Positions 45,150 through 55,161 of a stretch of 64,000 bases of DNA are shown in pieces. The DNA is from Pseudomonas gessardii (GTDB taxonomy: Bacteria > Pseudomonadota > Gammaproteobacteria > Pseudomonadales > Pseudomonadaceae): contig NZ_MNPU01000005.1 in the NCBI RefSeq assembly GCF_001983165.1, positions 1 to 64,000 on the forward strand. The letters run 5' to 3'. Each line of letters begins with the position of its first letter. The stretch's first letter is position 1. The position numbers and the translations under genes were made by a program. A model generated the notes under the pieces. It was not told the origin of the DNA. It did no database searches and worked only from the letters and a program-made list of their open reading frames with translations.

Positions 45150-46231
45150 GTCGATGGGGCTCCTTGTTCCAGTGGCAGAAAGATCGAAAAAGTCGTGTGG
45201 CCGGGATGGCTGTCACATTCGATCAGGCCCTGGTGCTGGCTGATGATGTTCTGGGTAATGGCCAGGCCCAGCCCGGTACCGTCCGGGCGGCCACTGACCA
45301 TCGGGAAGAAAATGGTTTCTTGCAGTTCGGCCGGGATGCCCGGGCCGTTGTCGATGATCTCGACCTTGGTCACCAGACGATGGCGCACATGGCCGATAGT
45401 GAACTGGCGCAAGGCGCGGGTGCGCAGGCTGATGCGGCCCAGGCGCAGCTCGTTCTGGCTGCTGATGGCCTGCATGGCGTTGCGCACGATATTGAGCACC
45501 GCCTGGATCATCTGCTCACGGTCGATCAACACGTCGGGAATACTCGGGTCATAGTCGCGCACCAGGGTGATGCAACCCTGGCTTTCGGCCTCCACCAACT
45601 GGCAGACACGCTCCAGCACCTCGTGCACGTTGGTCAGCGCCAGCGATGGCAGCTTGTTGGAGCCCAGCATGCGGTCCACCAGGTTGCGCAGGCGGTCGGC
45701 TTCTTCGATGATGACGTTGGTGTAGTCCTTGAGGTGCTCATCCGGCAGCTCGCGGGCCAGCAACTGCGCGGCGCCGCGAATCCCGCCCAACGGGTTCTTG
45801 ATCTCATGGGCCAGGCCGCGCACCAGCATCTTGCTGGTTTCCTGCTTGGACAGCTGCGCCTCTTCCTTGGTGATGCGCAGCAGGCGGTCGCGGGGGTGCA
45901 CCTCCAGCAACAGCAACGTGGTGCCGTGGCTCAGGATCGGGGTGACCGCGTAGTCGACAGTCAGCGTCTGGCCGGTAAGGGCGGTGAGCATTGCTTCGCG
46001 CTTGGTGAACGGGTGGGCCTGCTCCACGGCCTGGCGCAAGGAACTCAAGGCCTCGGCGGACTCGGTGAACAGCTCGCTGATAAATTGCCCATGGCTGCGC
46101 TGGCCGCTGATGGCCAGGAGCATTTCCGCCGCAGGGTTCATGTACTCAAGGCGCAGTTCGCCGTTGAGCAGGATGGTCGCGGTGGTCAGGTTGTCGAGTA
46201 GCAAGCGGTGCAGTGCGTCGCTGATGGTCAT
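45146..46231 (-). CDS. ntrB: Nitrogen sensor kinase NtrB (GlnL)
   Basis: 361 residues. An N-terminal PAS domain (LLLDNLTTATILLNGELRLE) is followed by the H-box GLAHEIKNPLGGIRGAAQLL and the ATPase boxes (VLNIVRNAMQAI, VEIIDNGPGIP, GTGLGLAITQNIISQHQG). It is cytoplasmic and phosphorylates or dephosphorylates NtrC under PII control. In other Pseudomonas glnA lies close upstream; here a 17-kb copper-related block is placed between them. Confidence 0.98.
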   Translation of the reverse strand: MTISDALHRLLLDNLTTATILLNGELRLEYMNPAAEMLLAISGQRSHGQFISELFTESAEALSSLRQAVEQAHPFTKREAMLTALTGQTLTVDYAVTPILSHGTTLLLLEVHPRDRLLRITKEEAQLSKQETSKMLVRGLAHEIKNPLGGIRGAAQLLARELPDEHLKDYTNVIIEEADRLRNLVDRMLGSNKLPSLALTNVHEVLERVCQLVEAESQGCITLVRDYDPSIPDVLIDREQMIQAVLNIVRNAMQAISSQNELRLGRISLRTRALRQFTIGHVRHRLVTKVEIIDNGPGIPAELQETIFFPMVSGRPDGTGLGLAITQNIISQHQGLIECDSHPGHTTFSIFLPLEQGAPST

Positions 46232-46429
46232 TAGGACCTCTTTTGGAGCAAGGCGCGGGCTTGAGGCTCACGCTGATACCAGGAAAATGCAAAAAACAAA
46301 CCAAGGCTCCGAAAAGAAGCGTAAAAGCCCTGAAATGGGGGCTTTAGGCGCGAAATTATGGCGCTCTGCCAGCCTGCACGGGAGATTTCGACCCAAAATG
46401 GGTTGGTAACGGGGCGTTTGTGCAACCTA

Positions 46430-46448
46430 TTGCACCAATATAGTGCGA
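46430..46448. promoter_or_regulatory. NtrC-binding site
   Basis: TTGCACCAATATAGTGCGA contains GCAC-N7-GTGC, the NtrC consensus, and closely resembles the strong enterobacterial glnA site. An overlapping inverted repeat GTGCAA-CCTA-TTGCAC lies at 46420-46435. It is about 200 bases upstream of ntrB and 115 upstream of the first CueR-type promoter, so autoregulation of ntrBC is the simplest role. I do not see a convincing sigma-54 -24/-12 element. Confidence 0.7.
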
Positions 46449-46561
46449 ATCCAGCACTTTGTTCAGCCTCCCTGCATTGGCAGCAGGCCGGCGGTTCAAA
46501 CAGGGGGCTGGCCTGTGCCTGCGATAGGGCCCCGGCCATCCGTGAAGCGCGAAAAAAAAGG

Positions 46562-46592
46562 TTGACCTTCCTGACGTGTCAAGCCCGATAAC
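46562..46592 (+). promoter_or_regulatory. CueR-type promoter of mexPQ-opmE
   Basis: TTGACC (46562-46567), 19-bp spacer containing CTTCC…GTCAAG, then GATAAC as -10 (46587-46592). The overlong 19-bp spacer is the hallmark of MerR/CueR-activated promoters. The dyad is less regular than in the other three boxes of this block. Confidence 0.7.
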
Positions 46593-46653
46593 CGCTGCGA
46601 AAGCTGTTTCATCTCAGCGAACCCAAGTCGAATCCAGCCCAGGAAGGCACACG

Positions 46654-47820
46654 ATGAAGCTCACTCACATAACCCTGATCTCTGCGGCGATAGGTGTCGC
46701 GCTCACGCTGGCTGGCTGCAAGGAGACAGTGCCCTCCGCCGGGCCGCCACAACCCCCCAGTGTCCCGGTTGCACAGGTGATCGTTCGCCCGGTGACGCCA
46801 TTTGTCGAGTTCACCGGTTCACTCACCGCCATCGAGCGGGTCGAACTACGTCCGCGCGTCGCCGGCTATATTCAGGACGTCAGCGTGCCGGAAGGGCGCC
46901 TGGTGGAGAAAGGCAGCCGGCTGTTTCTCATTGACCCGCGGGTATTCCAGGCGGCGGTGAATGTGGCCACGGCGCGCCTGCGGGAGGCTGAGGCCGCCTC
47001 ATTGCTGGCCCAGGCGGAACATGTCCGGGCTGAACAGTTGTTCGTCAAAAAAGTCGTCGCCCGCGATCGCCTGGACACGGCGATTGCCTCGCGTAATGCA
47101 GGCAAGGCCCAAGTGGACGCCGCCAAGGCGGCGCTGGAGGCGGCGCAACTGGACCTGAGCTTCACCCGCGTCACCGCACCGATCAGTGGCCGTGTTGGGC
47201 ATGCGCAAGTCACTGAGGGCAACTATGTCACCAGTGGCGTGACGCCCCTGACCACGATCGTCTCGGTCGACCCGCTGCATGTGTATTTCGATGTCGACGA
47301 ACGCACCTACCTGAGCGCCCTTGCCCCCGGGCGAGCCAAGGCAACGGCCAAGGCCTCGCAGGCGCCGAAGGTCATGGTGGCGCTACTGAGCGACAAGACC
47401 TATTCACGCGCCAGCCGCCTCGACTTCCTGTCCAACACGGCCGATCGTGGGACAGGCACGGTGCGGGTCCGCGCGATTGTCGACAACCCGGATGGCCAAC
47501 TGACGCCGGGGCTTTTTGCCAAGGTCAAGCTGGACACCGGCGCCGCGCAGAATCAGGTGCTGGTGTCCGATCAGTCAATTGGCACCGACCAGGGCAGCCG
47601 CTATGTACTGGTGGTCGGCGACGGCGACAAGACCCAATACCGGCCCGTGGAACTGGGGCCGATGGTCGATGGCTTGCGTGTCATCAAGCAAGGCCTGCAA
47701 GCCGGGGAGCGCATTGTCGTCAAGGGGCTGGTCCGCCCGGATATGCAGATCACGCCGAAGCTGGCCGAAATTGATGGCACGCCGATCGATCTGTCGCAAA
47801 CCGTGGGAGTCACGCCATGA
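46654..47820 (+). CDS. mexP: RND efflux periplasmic adaptor MexP
   Basis: 388 residues with a lipoprotein signal (lipobox LAGC, Cys22). The membrane-fusion layout is complete: RVELRPRVAGYIQDVSVPEG (lipoyl half), a helical hairpin with coiled coil (about residues 90-150), FTRVTAPISGRVGHAQVTEG and the beta-barrel part VYFDVDERTYLSAL. With MexQ and OpmE it forms a tripartite pump. The ATG at 46654 has AGGAAGG six bases upstream; the longer frame would begin inside the promoter. Named from its place in a block equal to PA3523-PA3515; the pump likely exports the copper chelator, as an inference. Confidence 0.88.
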   Translation: MKLTHITLISAAIGVALTLAGCKETVPSAGPPQPPSVPVAQVIVRPVTPFVEFTGSLTAIERVELRPRVAGYIQDVSVPEGRLVEKGSRLFLIDPRVFQAAVNVATARLREAEAASLLAQAEHVRAEQLFVKKVVARDRLDTAIASRNAGKAQVDAAKAALEAAQLDLSFTRVTAPISGRVGHAQVTEGNYVTSGVTPLTTIVSVDPLHVYFDVDERTYLSALAPGRAKATAKASQAPKVMVALLSDKTYSRASRLDFLSNTADRGTGTVRVRAIVDNPDGQLTPGLFAKVKLDTGAAQNQVLVSDQSIGTDQGSRYVLVVGDGDKTQYRPVELGPMVDGLRVIKQGLQAGERIVVKGLVRPDMQITPKLAEIDGTPIDLSQTVGVTP

Positions 47821-50800
47821 CTTTTCCACGTTTCTTCATTGATCGCCCGATCTTTGCCATCGTCCTCTCGGTATTGATGATGATCGCGGGCGCAGTGGCC
47901 TTCTTCCACTTGCCACTGAGTGAATACCCGGCCGTGACGCCCCCCACGGTGCAAGTGACCGCCGCCTATCCGGGCGCCAACCCCAAGGTCATCGCGGAAA
48001 CCGTCGCGGCGCCCCTTGAGCAGGCGATCACCGGGGTGGAGGGCATGCTGTACATGTCGTCGCAATCGGCAACCGATGGCCGGATGATCCTCACCGTCAC
48101 CTTTGCCCAGGGGGTCAACGCCGACATGGCCCAGGTCCAGGTGCAGAACCGGGTCTCGCGGGTGCTGTCGCGGTTGCCCGAAGAGGTGCAGCGCCAGGGC
48201 GTGGTGACGCAGAAGACCTCGCCGGACATCTTGATGGTGGTTCATCTGCTGTCGCCCGACAAACGCTACGACCCCCTGTACATCTCGAACTATGCCTACC
48301 TCCAGGTTCGCGACGAACTGTCCCGTATCCAGGGGGTCAGCGATGTGCTGGTGTGGGGCGCCGGCGAGTACAGCATGCGCCTGTGGCTCGACCCGAACCT
48401 GATTGCCGCACGCGGGCTGACCGCTGGCGATGTGATTGCCGCCGTACGCGAACAGAACGTACAGGTGGCGGCCGGCTCGGTTGGCCAGGCGCCTGATTCC
48501 ACTGCGGCATTCCAGATCACCGTGAACACCCTTGGGCGCTTGAGCGACGAAGAGCAGTTCGGTGACATCATCATCCGCACCGGTCAAAACGGCCAGGTGA
48601 CACGCCTGCGCGATGTGGCACGCATCGAGATGGGCGGCGATGCCTACGCACTGCGCAGTTTGCTCGATGGCGAACCGGCGGTGGCACTGCAGATCATTCA
48701 GAGCCCGGGGGCGAATGCGCTGGATGTTTCCCAGGCGGTGCGCGAAACCATACAGCGGCTTGAAGGCAACTTCCCGGCAGGGCTCACCTCGCGCATTGCC
48801 TATGACCCGACGGTGTTTGTCCGCGCCTCGCTGGAGACGGTGGCGACCACGTTGCTGGAAGCGATCCTGCTGGTGGTCATCGTGGTCGTGGTGTTCCTGC
48901 GCAACTGGCGGGCTTCGCTGATCCCGTTGATGGCCGTGCCGGTATCACTGGTCGGTACTTTTGCCGTCATGCACCTGATGGGGTTTTCCCTCAACACCTT
49001 GTCATTGTTTGGCCTGGTACTGTCCATCGGTATCGTCGTCGACGATGCGATCGTGGTGGTCGAGAACGTCGAGCGCCATATCGAAAATGGCGAGCCTCCC
49101 ACCCAGGCCGCCAGGCGTGCCATGGATGAGGTGACCGGGCCGATCGTTGCGATTACCTCAGTGCTCGCGGCGGTGTTTATCCCGACCGCGTTCCTGAGTG
49201 GCTTGCAGGGCGAGTTTTATCGCCAGTTCGCGCTGACCATCGCCATTTCGACCATTCTCTCGGCGGTCAACTCGCTGACCCTGAGCCCGGCACTCGCCGG
49301 CATGCTGTTGCGTCCACGTCAGGCTCAGGTCGCCCGCGACCCGCATAGCCTTGCAGGGCGCGCGGTGCGTGTGTTGCAAGTACTGGGGCGGCCCTTCCAG
49401 GGTGTTCCGGGGGCTTATGGCGACATCGTGCGCAAGGTCGTGCGGGTCCGTGGGGTGGCACTGCTGGCGTACGTGGGGCTGCTGGGGCTGACGTTCTTCG
49501 GTTTCCAGGCGGTTCCGCCGGGCTTTGTGCCGATGCAGGACAAGTATTATCTGGTCGGCATCGCCCAGTTGCCGAACGGGGCATCGCTGGATCGCACCGA
49601 GGACGTGGTCAAGCAAATGTCCAGGATCGCGCTGGCGGAACCTGGCGTTGAAAGCGTCGTTGCCTTCCCCGGGCTGTCGATCAATGGCTTTGTCAACGTG
49701 CCGAACGCGGCGGTCATTTTCGTCATGCTCGACCCGTTCAAGGACCGTGCGACGCCTGACCTCGGGGCGACCGCCATTGCCGGGCGCCTGCAGGCGCAAT
49801 TTGCCACAATCCCCGACGGCTTTCTCGGCGTGTTCCCGCCACCGCCGGTGCCTGGCCTGGGGGCTACCGGTGGTTTCAAAATGCAGGTCGAAGACCGTGG
49901 TGGCGCCGGGCTTGAAGCCCTGGTCCAGCAGACCCAGATCCTGATGATGAAAGCCACCGAGACCGGCCAGCTGGCGGGGCTGATGACCAGCTTCGACATC
50001 AATGCGCCGCAGCTCGATGTGGTCATTGACCGGACCCAGGCCAAAAGCCAGGGGGTGAAGCTGGCGGATGTGTTCGAGTCGCTGCAGGTCTACCTGGGCT
50101 CGCTCTACATCAACGACTTCAACCGCTTTGGCCGCACCTACAAGGTGACCGCACAAGCCGATGCCGACCATCGCATGCAGGCCGAGGCCATCGGCCGCTT
50201 GCAGGTTCGCAACGAGGCGGGGGCGATGTTGCCGCTGTCTTCGTTTGTCACGGTTTCGCCGAGTTCCGGCCCGGACCGGGTGATCCGCTACAACGGCTAC
50301 CCCTCGGCCGACATCACCGGCGGCGCGATGCCCGGCGTCAGTTCGGGGCAAGCGGTTGCGGTCATGGAGCGTCTGGCCAAGGAGGTGCTGCCAGAAGGGA
50401 TGAGCGTTGAATGGACCGACCTGACCTACCAGCAAAAACTGGCCGGTGATAGCGCGCTGTTTATTTTCCCGCTGTGTGTGCTGCTCGCCTACCTGATCCT
50501 CGCGGCGCAGTACAACAGCTGGCTGCTGCCGCTGGCGGTGCTGCTGATCGTGCCGATGTGTCTGTTGAGCGCAATCATCGGTGTGTGGCTGGTGGATGGC
50601 GACAACAACGTCTTCGTCCAGATTGGCCTGGTTGTGCTGGTCGGCCTGGCGGCGAAGAACGCCATTCTTATTGTCGAGTTTGCCCGAACGCTGGAAGCCC
50701 AGGGATCCAGCACGCTGGAAGCGGTGGTCGAGGCCTGCCGGTTGCGGTTGCGGCCAATCCTGATGACCTCGCTGGCCTTTATCGCCGGGGTCGTGCCGCT

Positions 50801-50993
50801 GGTGCTGGCCAGCGGCGCCGGGGCCGAAATGCGCCAGGCCATGGGCGTCGCGGTGTTTGCCGGGATGCTCGGGGTGACCGTGTTCGGCTTGCTCCTGACA
50901 CCGGTTTTCTATGTGGTGATCCGCGGCCTGACGGTTCGTTTCGAGCAGTACAGAGCCAAATCGCAGCCGCGCCTGGAGGAGAGTACGTCATGA
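47817..50993 (+). CDS. mexQ: RND efflux transporter MexQ
   Basis: 1058 residues, HAE1-type RND proton antiporter. N-terminal FIDRPIFAIVLSVLMMIAGA, PSEYPAVTPP-type loop (LSEYPAVTPPTVQVTAAYPG), the paired Asp in IGIVVDDAIVVVENVERH that carry protons, and GLAAKNAILIVEFARTLEAQ (Lys relay) are present, with two large periplasmic loops. Its ATG overlaps the mexP stop by four bases and its stop overlaps opmE by four, so the three are translated as one operon. The HAE1 pattern, not the metal-specific HME pattern, argues for an organic substrate rather than free copper. Confidence 0.9.
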   Translation: MTFPRFFIDRPIFAIVLSVLMMIAGAVAFFHLPLSEYPAVTPPTVQVTAAYPGANPKVIAETVAAPLEQAITGVEGMLYMSSQSATDGRMILTVTFAQGVNADMAQVQVQNRVSRVLSRLPEEVQRQGVVTQKTSPDILMVVHLLSPDKRYDPLYISNYAYLQVRDELSRIQGVSDVLVWGAGEYSMRLWLDPNLIAARGLTAGDVIAAVREQNVQVAAGSVGQAPDSTAAFQITVNTLGRLSDEEQFGDIIIRTGQNGQVTRLRDVARIEMGGDAYALRSLLDGEPAVALQIIQSPGANALDVSQAVRETIQRLEGNFPAGLTSRIAYDPTVFVRASLETVATTLLEAILLVVIVVVVFLRNWRASLIPLMAVPVSLVGTFAVMHLMGFSLNTLSLFGLVLSIGIVVDDAIVVVENVERHIENGEPPTQAARRAMDEVTGPIVAITSVLAAVFIPTAFLSGLQGEFYRQFALTIAISTILSAVNSLTLSPALAGMLLRPRQAQVARDPHSLAGRAVRVLQVLGRPFQGVPGAYGDIVRKVVRVRGVALLAYVGLLGLTFFGFQAVPPGFVPMQDKYYLVGIAQLPNGASLDRTEDVVKQMSRIALAEPGVESVVAFPGLSINGFVNVPNAAVIFVMLDPFKDRATPDLGATAIAGRLQAQFATIPDGFLGVFPPPPVPGLGATGGFKMQVEDRGGAGLEALVQQTQILMMKATETGQLAGLMTSFDINAPQLDVVIDRTQAKSQGVKLADVFESLQVYLGSLYINDFNRFGRTYKVTAQADADHRMQAEAIGRLQVRNEAGAMLPLSSFVTVSPSSGPDRVIRYNGYPSADITGGAMPGVSSGQAVAVMERLAKEVLPEGMSVEWTDLTYQQKLAGDSALFIFPLCVLLAYLILAAQYNSWLLPLAVLLIVPMCLLSAIIGVWLVDGDNNVFVQIGLVVLVGLAAKNAILIVEFARTLEAQGSSTLEAVVEACRLRLRPILMTSLAFIAGVVPLVLASGAGAEMRQAMGVAVFAGMLGVTVFGLLLTPVFYVVIRGLTVRFEQYRAKSQPRLEESTS

Positions 50994-52483
50994 GAAGCCC
51001 CTTTCAGAACCTGCTGATGCCGCTCGGCGCGGCCTTGCTGCTGGGCGGTTGCGCGGCGGTAGGGCCCGACTATTCTGCGCCTTCGGCGACGGCGCACTAT
51101 CCCGTCAGTTTCGGCGAGACCTCCGCGGGGCTCGGCCCGGGGAATGTGGAGGTGCAGTGGTGGCGCGCCTTTGATGAGCCGGCGCTGGTGACCTTGATTC
51201 AGCGCGCACTCGCCGCCAACCATGACATTGCCATCGCCGCCATGCGCCTCGAAGAAGCCAAGGCCATTTTGCGCGAGAACCGCCAGAGCTTCCTGCCGAG
51301 CGGCGGGCCAGCCATGGGTTATGAGAGCTTCAAGCGGAGCGACGCTGAAACCCCCGCTGGGCAGGATCGGCATATCGAAACCTATCGCGCGTCAGTCGAT
51401 GCCGCGTGGGAAATCGACCTGTTTGGCCGTGTGCGGCGCTCCGTGGAAGCGGCGCAGGCACAAGCGGGGTCGCGCGAGGCGTTGCTGCGTGAAGTGCAGG
51501 CCAGTGTCGCGGCGGCGGTGGCACAGACCTGGTTCGAGCTGCGCGGTCTTGAAGTCGAGCTGGCAGTGGTTGACGACATCAGTCAAAACCAGCGCGAAAG
51601 CCTGCATATGGTCGAGCGCCTTGTCAGCGCAGGCTCCGCCCACGAGTTCAACCGGCTGCGTGCCGAGGCGTTATTGCGCAATGTCGAGGCCACCGCGCCG
51701 GACCTGGAGCGCCGCCGTGCCGCCGCCAACAACGCCTTGGCGGTACTGCTCGGCGAGTCGCCGCAGACATTCCGCTTGCCGGCTGCCCCGCCAGAGGCGC
51801 AAACCCTGGTCATTCACACCATCGGGGTCGGGGACCCCGCCGGGCTCCTTTCGCGACGCGCCGATATTGCCGCAGCCGAACGCAACCTTGCGGCAGCGAC
51901 GGCCCAGATCGGCGTGGAGACCGCCGGTCTGTATCCCGAGGTTCATGTACGCGGTTCGCTCGGGCTGGTGGCCGGCAGCCTCGATGGGTTGAACGACTCT
52001 GGAGCGCCCTCGAACTTCATTGGCCCGGTGATTCGCTGGTCGCTGCTCGATCGCGGGCGGGTGCGCGCGCGGATTGCCGCCAGCGAGGCCCGCAGCCAGC
52101 AAGCGTTGCTGCTCTACGACCAGACGCTATTGCGCGCCCTGCAAGAAACCGACGATGCCTTCAAAGGCTATGGCGCGGCGGGCAAAATCCTGGAGCTGCG
52201 GCTGCTTGAGTCAGCGGCAAATCGCGAGGCCGCGCGTCTTGCGCGGGAGCGTTTTTCGGAAGGCGAGGGCTTTTACCTGGATGTGCTGGAGGCCGAACGG
52301 TCCGACTTCACCAGCCGGCGTGCGCTGGTGGTCGCCCGCACCAATCAGCGCCTGGCGGTTGTCAGCATCTACAAGGCACTGGGGGGCGGCTGGGAGGTTT
52401 GTGCGCGTGGGGATCAGGACTGTAGCGGCGCGGGTGGCGGTGAAAACCTGTCTTTTGTGGAAAAAATCAGCACCAGGCCTTGA
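50990..52483 (+). CDS. opmE: Outer-membrane efflux channel OpmE
   Basis: 497 residues with lipobox LGGC (Cys21). TolC/OprM-type repeats: VQWWRAFDEPALVTLIQRAL, DAAWEIDLFGRVRRSVEAAQ in the first half and RWSLLDRGRVRARIAASEAR in the second. It completes the MexPQ-OpmE pump. The ATG at 50990 is within ATGA of the mexQ stop; the longer open frame upstream lies inside mexQ in a different phase. The C-terminal 25 residues are Gly/Cys-containing and less typical. The stop codon overlaps the -35 of the next CueR-type promoter. Confidence 0.9.
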   Translation: MRSPFQNLLMPLGAALLLGGCAAVGPDYSAPSATAHYPVSFGETSAGLGPGNVEVQWWRAFDEPALVTLIQRALAANHDIAIAAMRLEEAKAILRENRQSFLPSGGPAMGYESFKRSDAETPAGQDRHIETYRASVDAAWEIDLFGRVRRSVEAAQAQAGSREALLREVQASVAAAVAQTWFELRGLEVELAVVDDISQNQRESLHMVERLVSAGSAHEFNRLRAEALLRNVEATAPDLERRRAAANNALAVLLGESPQTFRLPAAPPEAQTLVIHTIGVGDPAGLLSRRADIAAAERNLAAATAQIGVETAGLYPEVHVRGSLGLVAGSLDGLNDSGAPSNFIGPVIRWSLLDRGRVRARIAASEARSQQALLLYDQTLLRALQETDDAFKGYGAAGKILELRLLESAANREAARLARERFSEGEGFYLDVLEAERSDFTSRRALVVARTNQRLAVVSIYKALGGGWEVCARGDQDCSGAGGGENLSFVEKISTRP

Positions 52484-52510
52484 CCTTCCCCTCTTGGGAA
52501 GCTTCAAGCT
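52480..52510 (+). promoter_or_regulatory. CueR-type promoter of copA
   Basis: TTGACC (52480-52485), 19-bp spacer with dyad ACCTTCCC-CTCT-TGGGAAG, and CAAGCT as a poor -10 (52505-52510), the form typical of CueR-dependent copA promoters. The -35 overlaps the opmE stop codon. Confidence 0.85.
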
Positions 52511-52542
52511 TTTCGTCAATAGCACATTAGAGGGGTAATCCA

Positions 52543-55098
52543 ATGGCTTCTGTTGCGGTTCAACCAGGTTCCAAATCACCCATGGCCTCCAGTCGCCTGA
52601 GTCTGCCGGTCGAGGGCATGACCTGCGCCTCCTGCGTCGGTCGGGTCGAGCGTGCCTTGAAAGCAGTGCCCGGCATCGACTCCGCTGCGGTCAACCTTGC
52701 CACCGAGCGCGCCGATATCACCTTCAGCGGCCAGGCGGATCCGCAGGCGGCGGTCAGTGCCATTGAGCGCGCGGGGTATGCGGTTCGCGAGGAGACCCTT
52801 GAACTGGCAATCGAGGGCATGACCTGCGCCTCGTGCGTTGGCCGTGTCGAGAAGGCGCTGAAAAAAGTTGCGGGGGTGCTCGAAGCCAACGTCAACCTGG
52901 CCACCGAGCGCGCTCGCGTGCGCTACCTGGCTGGAATGGTCGCGGCCGCCGACCTGGAAGCGGCGGTCAAACAGGCTGGCTACAGCGCTCGCCGTTTGTC
53001 TTCTGAAACACCGGGGGCAGACGATCCAGACAGTGACCGCCGTGAGCGCGAAGCCCGTGGATTGCGCTGGTCCTTGCTGATTGCGGCGCTCCTCACCTTG
53101 CCGGTGTTCATCCTGGAGATGGGCTCGCACCTGATCCCCGGGATGCACCATTGGGTGATGGAAAACATCGGCCAGCAGACCAACTGGTACATCCAGTTTG
53201 GGCTCGCCACCCTGGTTCTGTTCGGCCCGGGGCTGCGTTTCTTCCACAAGGGCGTGCCCGCGTTGTTGCGTGGCGCTCCCGACATGAACTCGCTGGTCTC
53301 GGTCGGCACGGCGGCCGCCTATGGCTATTCGGTGGTCGCCACCTTCGTTCCCAAAGTGCTGCCGCCAGGCACCGCCAACGTGTATTTCGAGGCGGCGGTG
53401 GTCATCGTGACCCTGATCCTGCTGGGGCGTACCCTGGAGGCCCGGGCCAAGGGCAAGACCTCGCAAGCCATCAAGCGTCTGGTCGGGCTGCAAGCCAAGA
53501 CTGCGCGTGTCGAACGCGATGGCAAGACCCTCGAAGTTGCCCTCGATGAGGTCACCACTGGCGATATCGTCTTTGTGCGTCCGGGCGAGAAGGTGCCGGT
53601 CGATGGCGAAGTCATCGAGGGCTCTTCCTACGTTGACGAGAGCATGATCAGTGGCGAACCGGTGCCCGTGTCCAAAGGGGTCGGCAGCGAAGTGGTCGGC
53701 GGTACGATCAACAAGACCGGCGCATTCAGCTTCCGCGTCACCAAGATCGGCGCCAATACCGTGTTGGCCCAGATCATCCGCCTGGTGGAGGAGGCACAAG
53801 GCTCCAAGCTGCCGATCCAGGCACTGGTCGACAAGGTGACCATGTGGTTCGTGCCGGCGGTGATGGTCGCGGCCACGCTGACCTTTCTGGCCTGGCTGGT
53901 ATTCGGCCCGGAGCCGGCGCTGACTTTTGCCCTGGTCAACGCCGTGGCGGTGCTGATTATTGCTTGCCCCTGCGCCATGGGCCTGGCCACACCGACCTCG
54001 ATTATGGTCGGTACCGGACGGGCCGCCGAGCTCGGCGTGCTGTTTCGCAAGGGCGAAGCCTTGCAAGCGCTGCGCGATGTGACCGTGGTTGCGGTCGACA
54101 AGACCGGCACCCTGACCAAAGGCCGCCCGGAACTGACCGACCTGATCACCGCCGAGGGCTTTGAATACGACGAAGTGCTGGCCCTGGTGGCCGCGGTCGA
54201 GACCCGCTCCGAACATCCGATTGCCGAAGCTATTGTGGCGGCGGCAGAGCAGCGCGAGCTCAAGGTCGCTCCGGTTGAGCGCTTCGACGCCACACCCGGC
54301 TTCGGTGTCTCTGCCACTGTGACGGGCCGTACCGTCGCGGTTGGCGCGGATCGCTTCATGACCCAGCTCGGTCTTGATGTGTCGAGTTTCCTGCCCACGG
54401 CCAAGCGCCTCGGTGAGCAGGGCAAGAGTCCGCTCTATGCGGCGATCGACGGCCGGCTGGCCGCGGTGATTGCGGTCGCCGACCCGATCAAGGAGTCGAC
54501 GCCCGAAGCCATCAAGGCGCTGCACGCGCTGGGACTCAAGGTTGCGATGATTACCGGCGACAACGCGGCCACCGCCGCCGCGATTGCCAAACAGCTGGGC
54601 ATCGATGAAGTGGCTGCTGAAGTCCTGCCCGACGGCAAGGTGGCGGCCCTGAAGAAATTCCGCAGTGAGGGCGCCCGGGTCGCGTTCGTCGGTGACGGCA
54701 TCAACGACGCCCCGGCCCTGGCCGAAGCCGACGTTGGGCTGGCCATCGGTACGGGGACTGATGTGGCAATTGAAGCGGCCGACGTGGTGCTGATGTCGGG
54801 CGACCTGCGCGGCGTGCCGAATGCCATCGCCCTGAGCCAAGCGACCATTCGTAATATCAAGCAGAACCTGTTCTGGGCCTTTGCCTACAACGCGTTGTTG
54901 ATCCCGGTCGCGGCCGGGGTGCTGTACCCGGTGAACGGCAGCTTGCTGTCGCCGATTTTCGCCGCAGCGGCGATGGCGCTTTCCAGTGTCTTCGTGCTTG
55001 GCAACGCATTGCGCCTCAAGCGCCTGCAGGTTCCGCTGTCGGTTGACTCGCGCCCTGAGGCCGCCGTCAGCAGCCCTGTGGCCGTACCGGCGAATTAA
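52543..55098 (+). CDS. copA: Copper-exporting P1B-type ATPase with two metal-binding domains
   Basis: 851 residues. Two heavy-metal-associated domains with GMTCASC at residues 25-31 and 92-98, then eight membrane helices with the transport motif CPC ([15 protein letters not shown]), the phosphorylation motif DKTGTLTKG, the SEHPIAEAI nucleotide motif and [10 protein letters not shown]. Late helices hold YNALLIP and [18 protein letters not shown], the copper P1B-1 signature. It pumps Cu(I) from cytosol to periplasm. RBS AGAGGGG is nine bases before the ATG. The PAO1 block PA3523-PA3515 does not contain a copA gene, so its insertion here is a difference. A flavoreductase gene follows after 63 bases. 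Confidence 0.95.
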   Translation: MASVAVQPGSKSPMASSRLSLPVEGMTCASCVGRVERALKAVPGIDSAAVNLATERADITFSGQADPQAAVSAIERAGYAVREETLELAIEGMTCASCVGRVEKALKKVAGVLEANVNLATERARVRYLAGMVAAADLEAAVKQAGYSARRLSSETPGADDPDSDRREREARGLRWSLLIAALLTLPVFILEMGSHLIPGMHHWVMENIGQQTNWYIQFGLATLVLFGPGLRFFHKGVPALLRGAPDMNSLVSVGTAAAYGYSVVATFVPKVLPPGTANVYFEAAVVIVTLILLGRTLEARAKGKTSQAIKRLVGLQAKTARVERDGKTLEVALDEVTTGDIVFVRPGEKVPVDGEVIEGSSYVDESMISGEPVPVSKGVGSEVVGGTINKTGAFSFRVTKIGANTVLAQIIRLVEEAQGSKLPIQALVDKVTMWFVPAVMVAATLTFLAWLVFGPEPALTFALVNAVAVLIIACPCAMGLATPTSIMVGTGRAAELGVLFRKGEALQALRDVTVVAVDKTGTLTKGRPELTDLITAEGFEYDEVLALVAAVETRSEHPIAEAIVAAAEQRELKVAPVERFDATPGFGVSATVTGRTVAVGADRFMTQLGLDVSSFLPTAKRLGEQGKSPLYAAIDGRLAAVIAVADPIKESTPEAIKALHALGLKVAMITGDNAATAAAIAKQLGIDEVAAEVLPDGKVAALKKFRSEGARVAFVGDGINDAPALAEADVGLAIGTGTDVAIEAADVVLMSGDLRGVPNAIALSQATIRNIKQNLFWAFAYNALLIPVAAGVLYPVNGSLLSPIFAAAAMALSSVFVLGNALRLKRLQVPLSVDSRPEAAVSSPVAVPAN

Positions 55099-55161
55099 TC
55101 CTTGATCATTGACCCCGGCCTGCGGGCCGGTTGATCCCGCCCCCCTGAGAAGAGCGTCCTG

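Noticed and set aside
43416..45554. 712-residue open frame on the plus strand across ntrC
   Set aside because: Antisense of ntrC, which has all receiver, AAA+ and HTH motifs; low-complexity product typical of GC-rich shadow frames.
46232..46430. Sigma-54 promoter for ntrB
   Set aside because: Only a poor match (AGGCTGGCAGAGCGC on the minus strand) was found; spacing fits but the -12 TTGC is missing.
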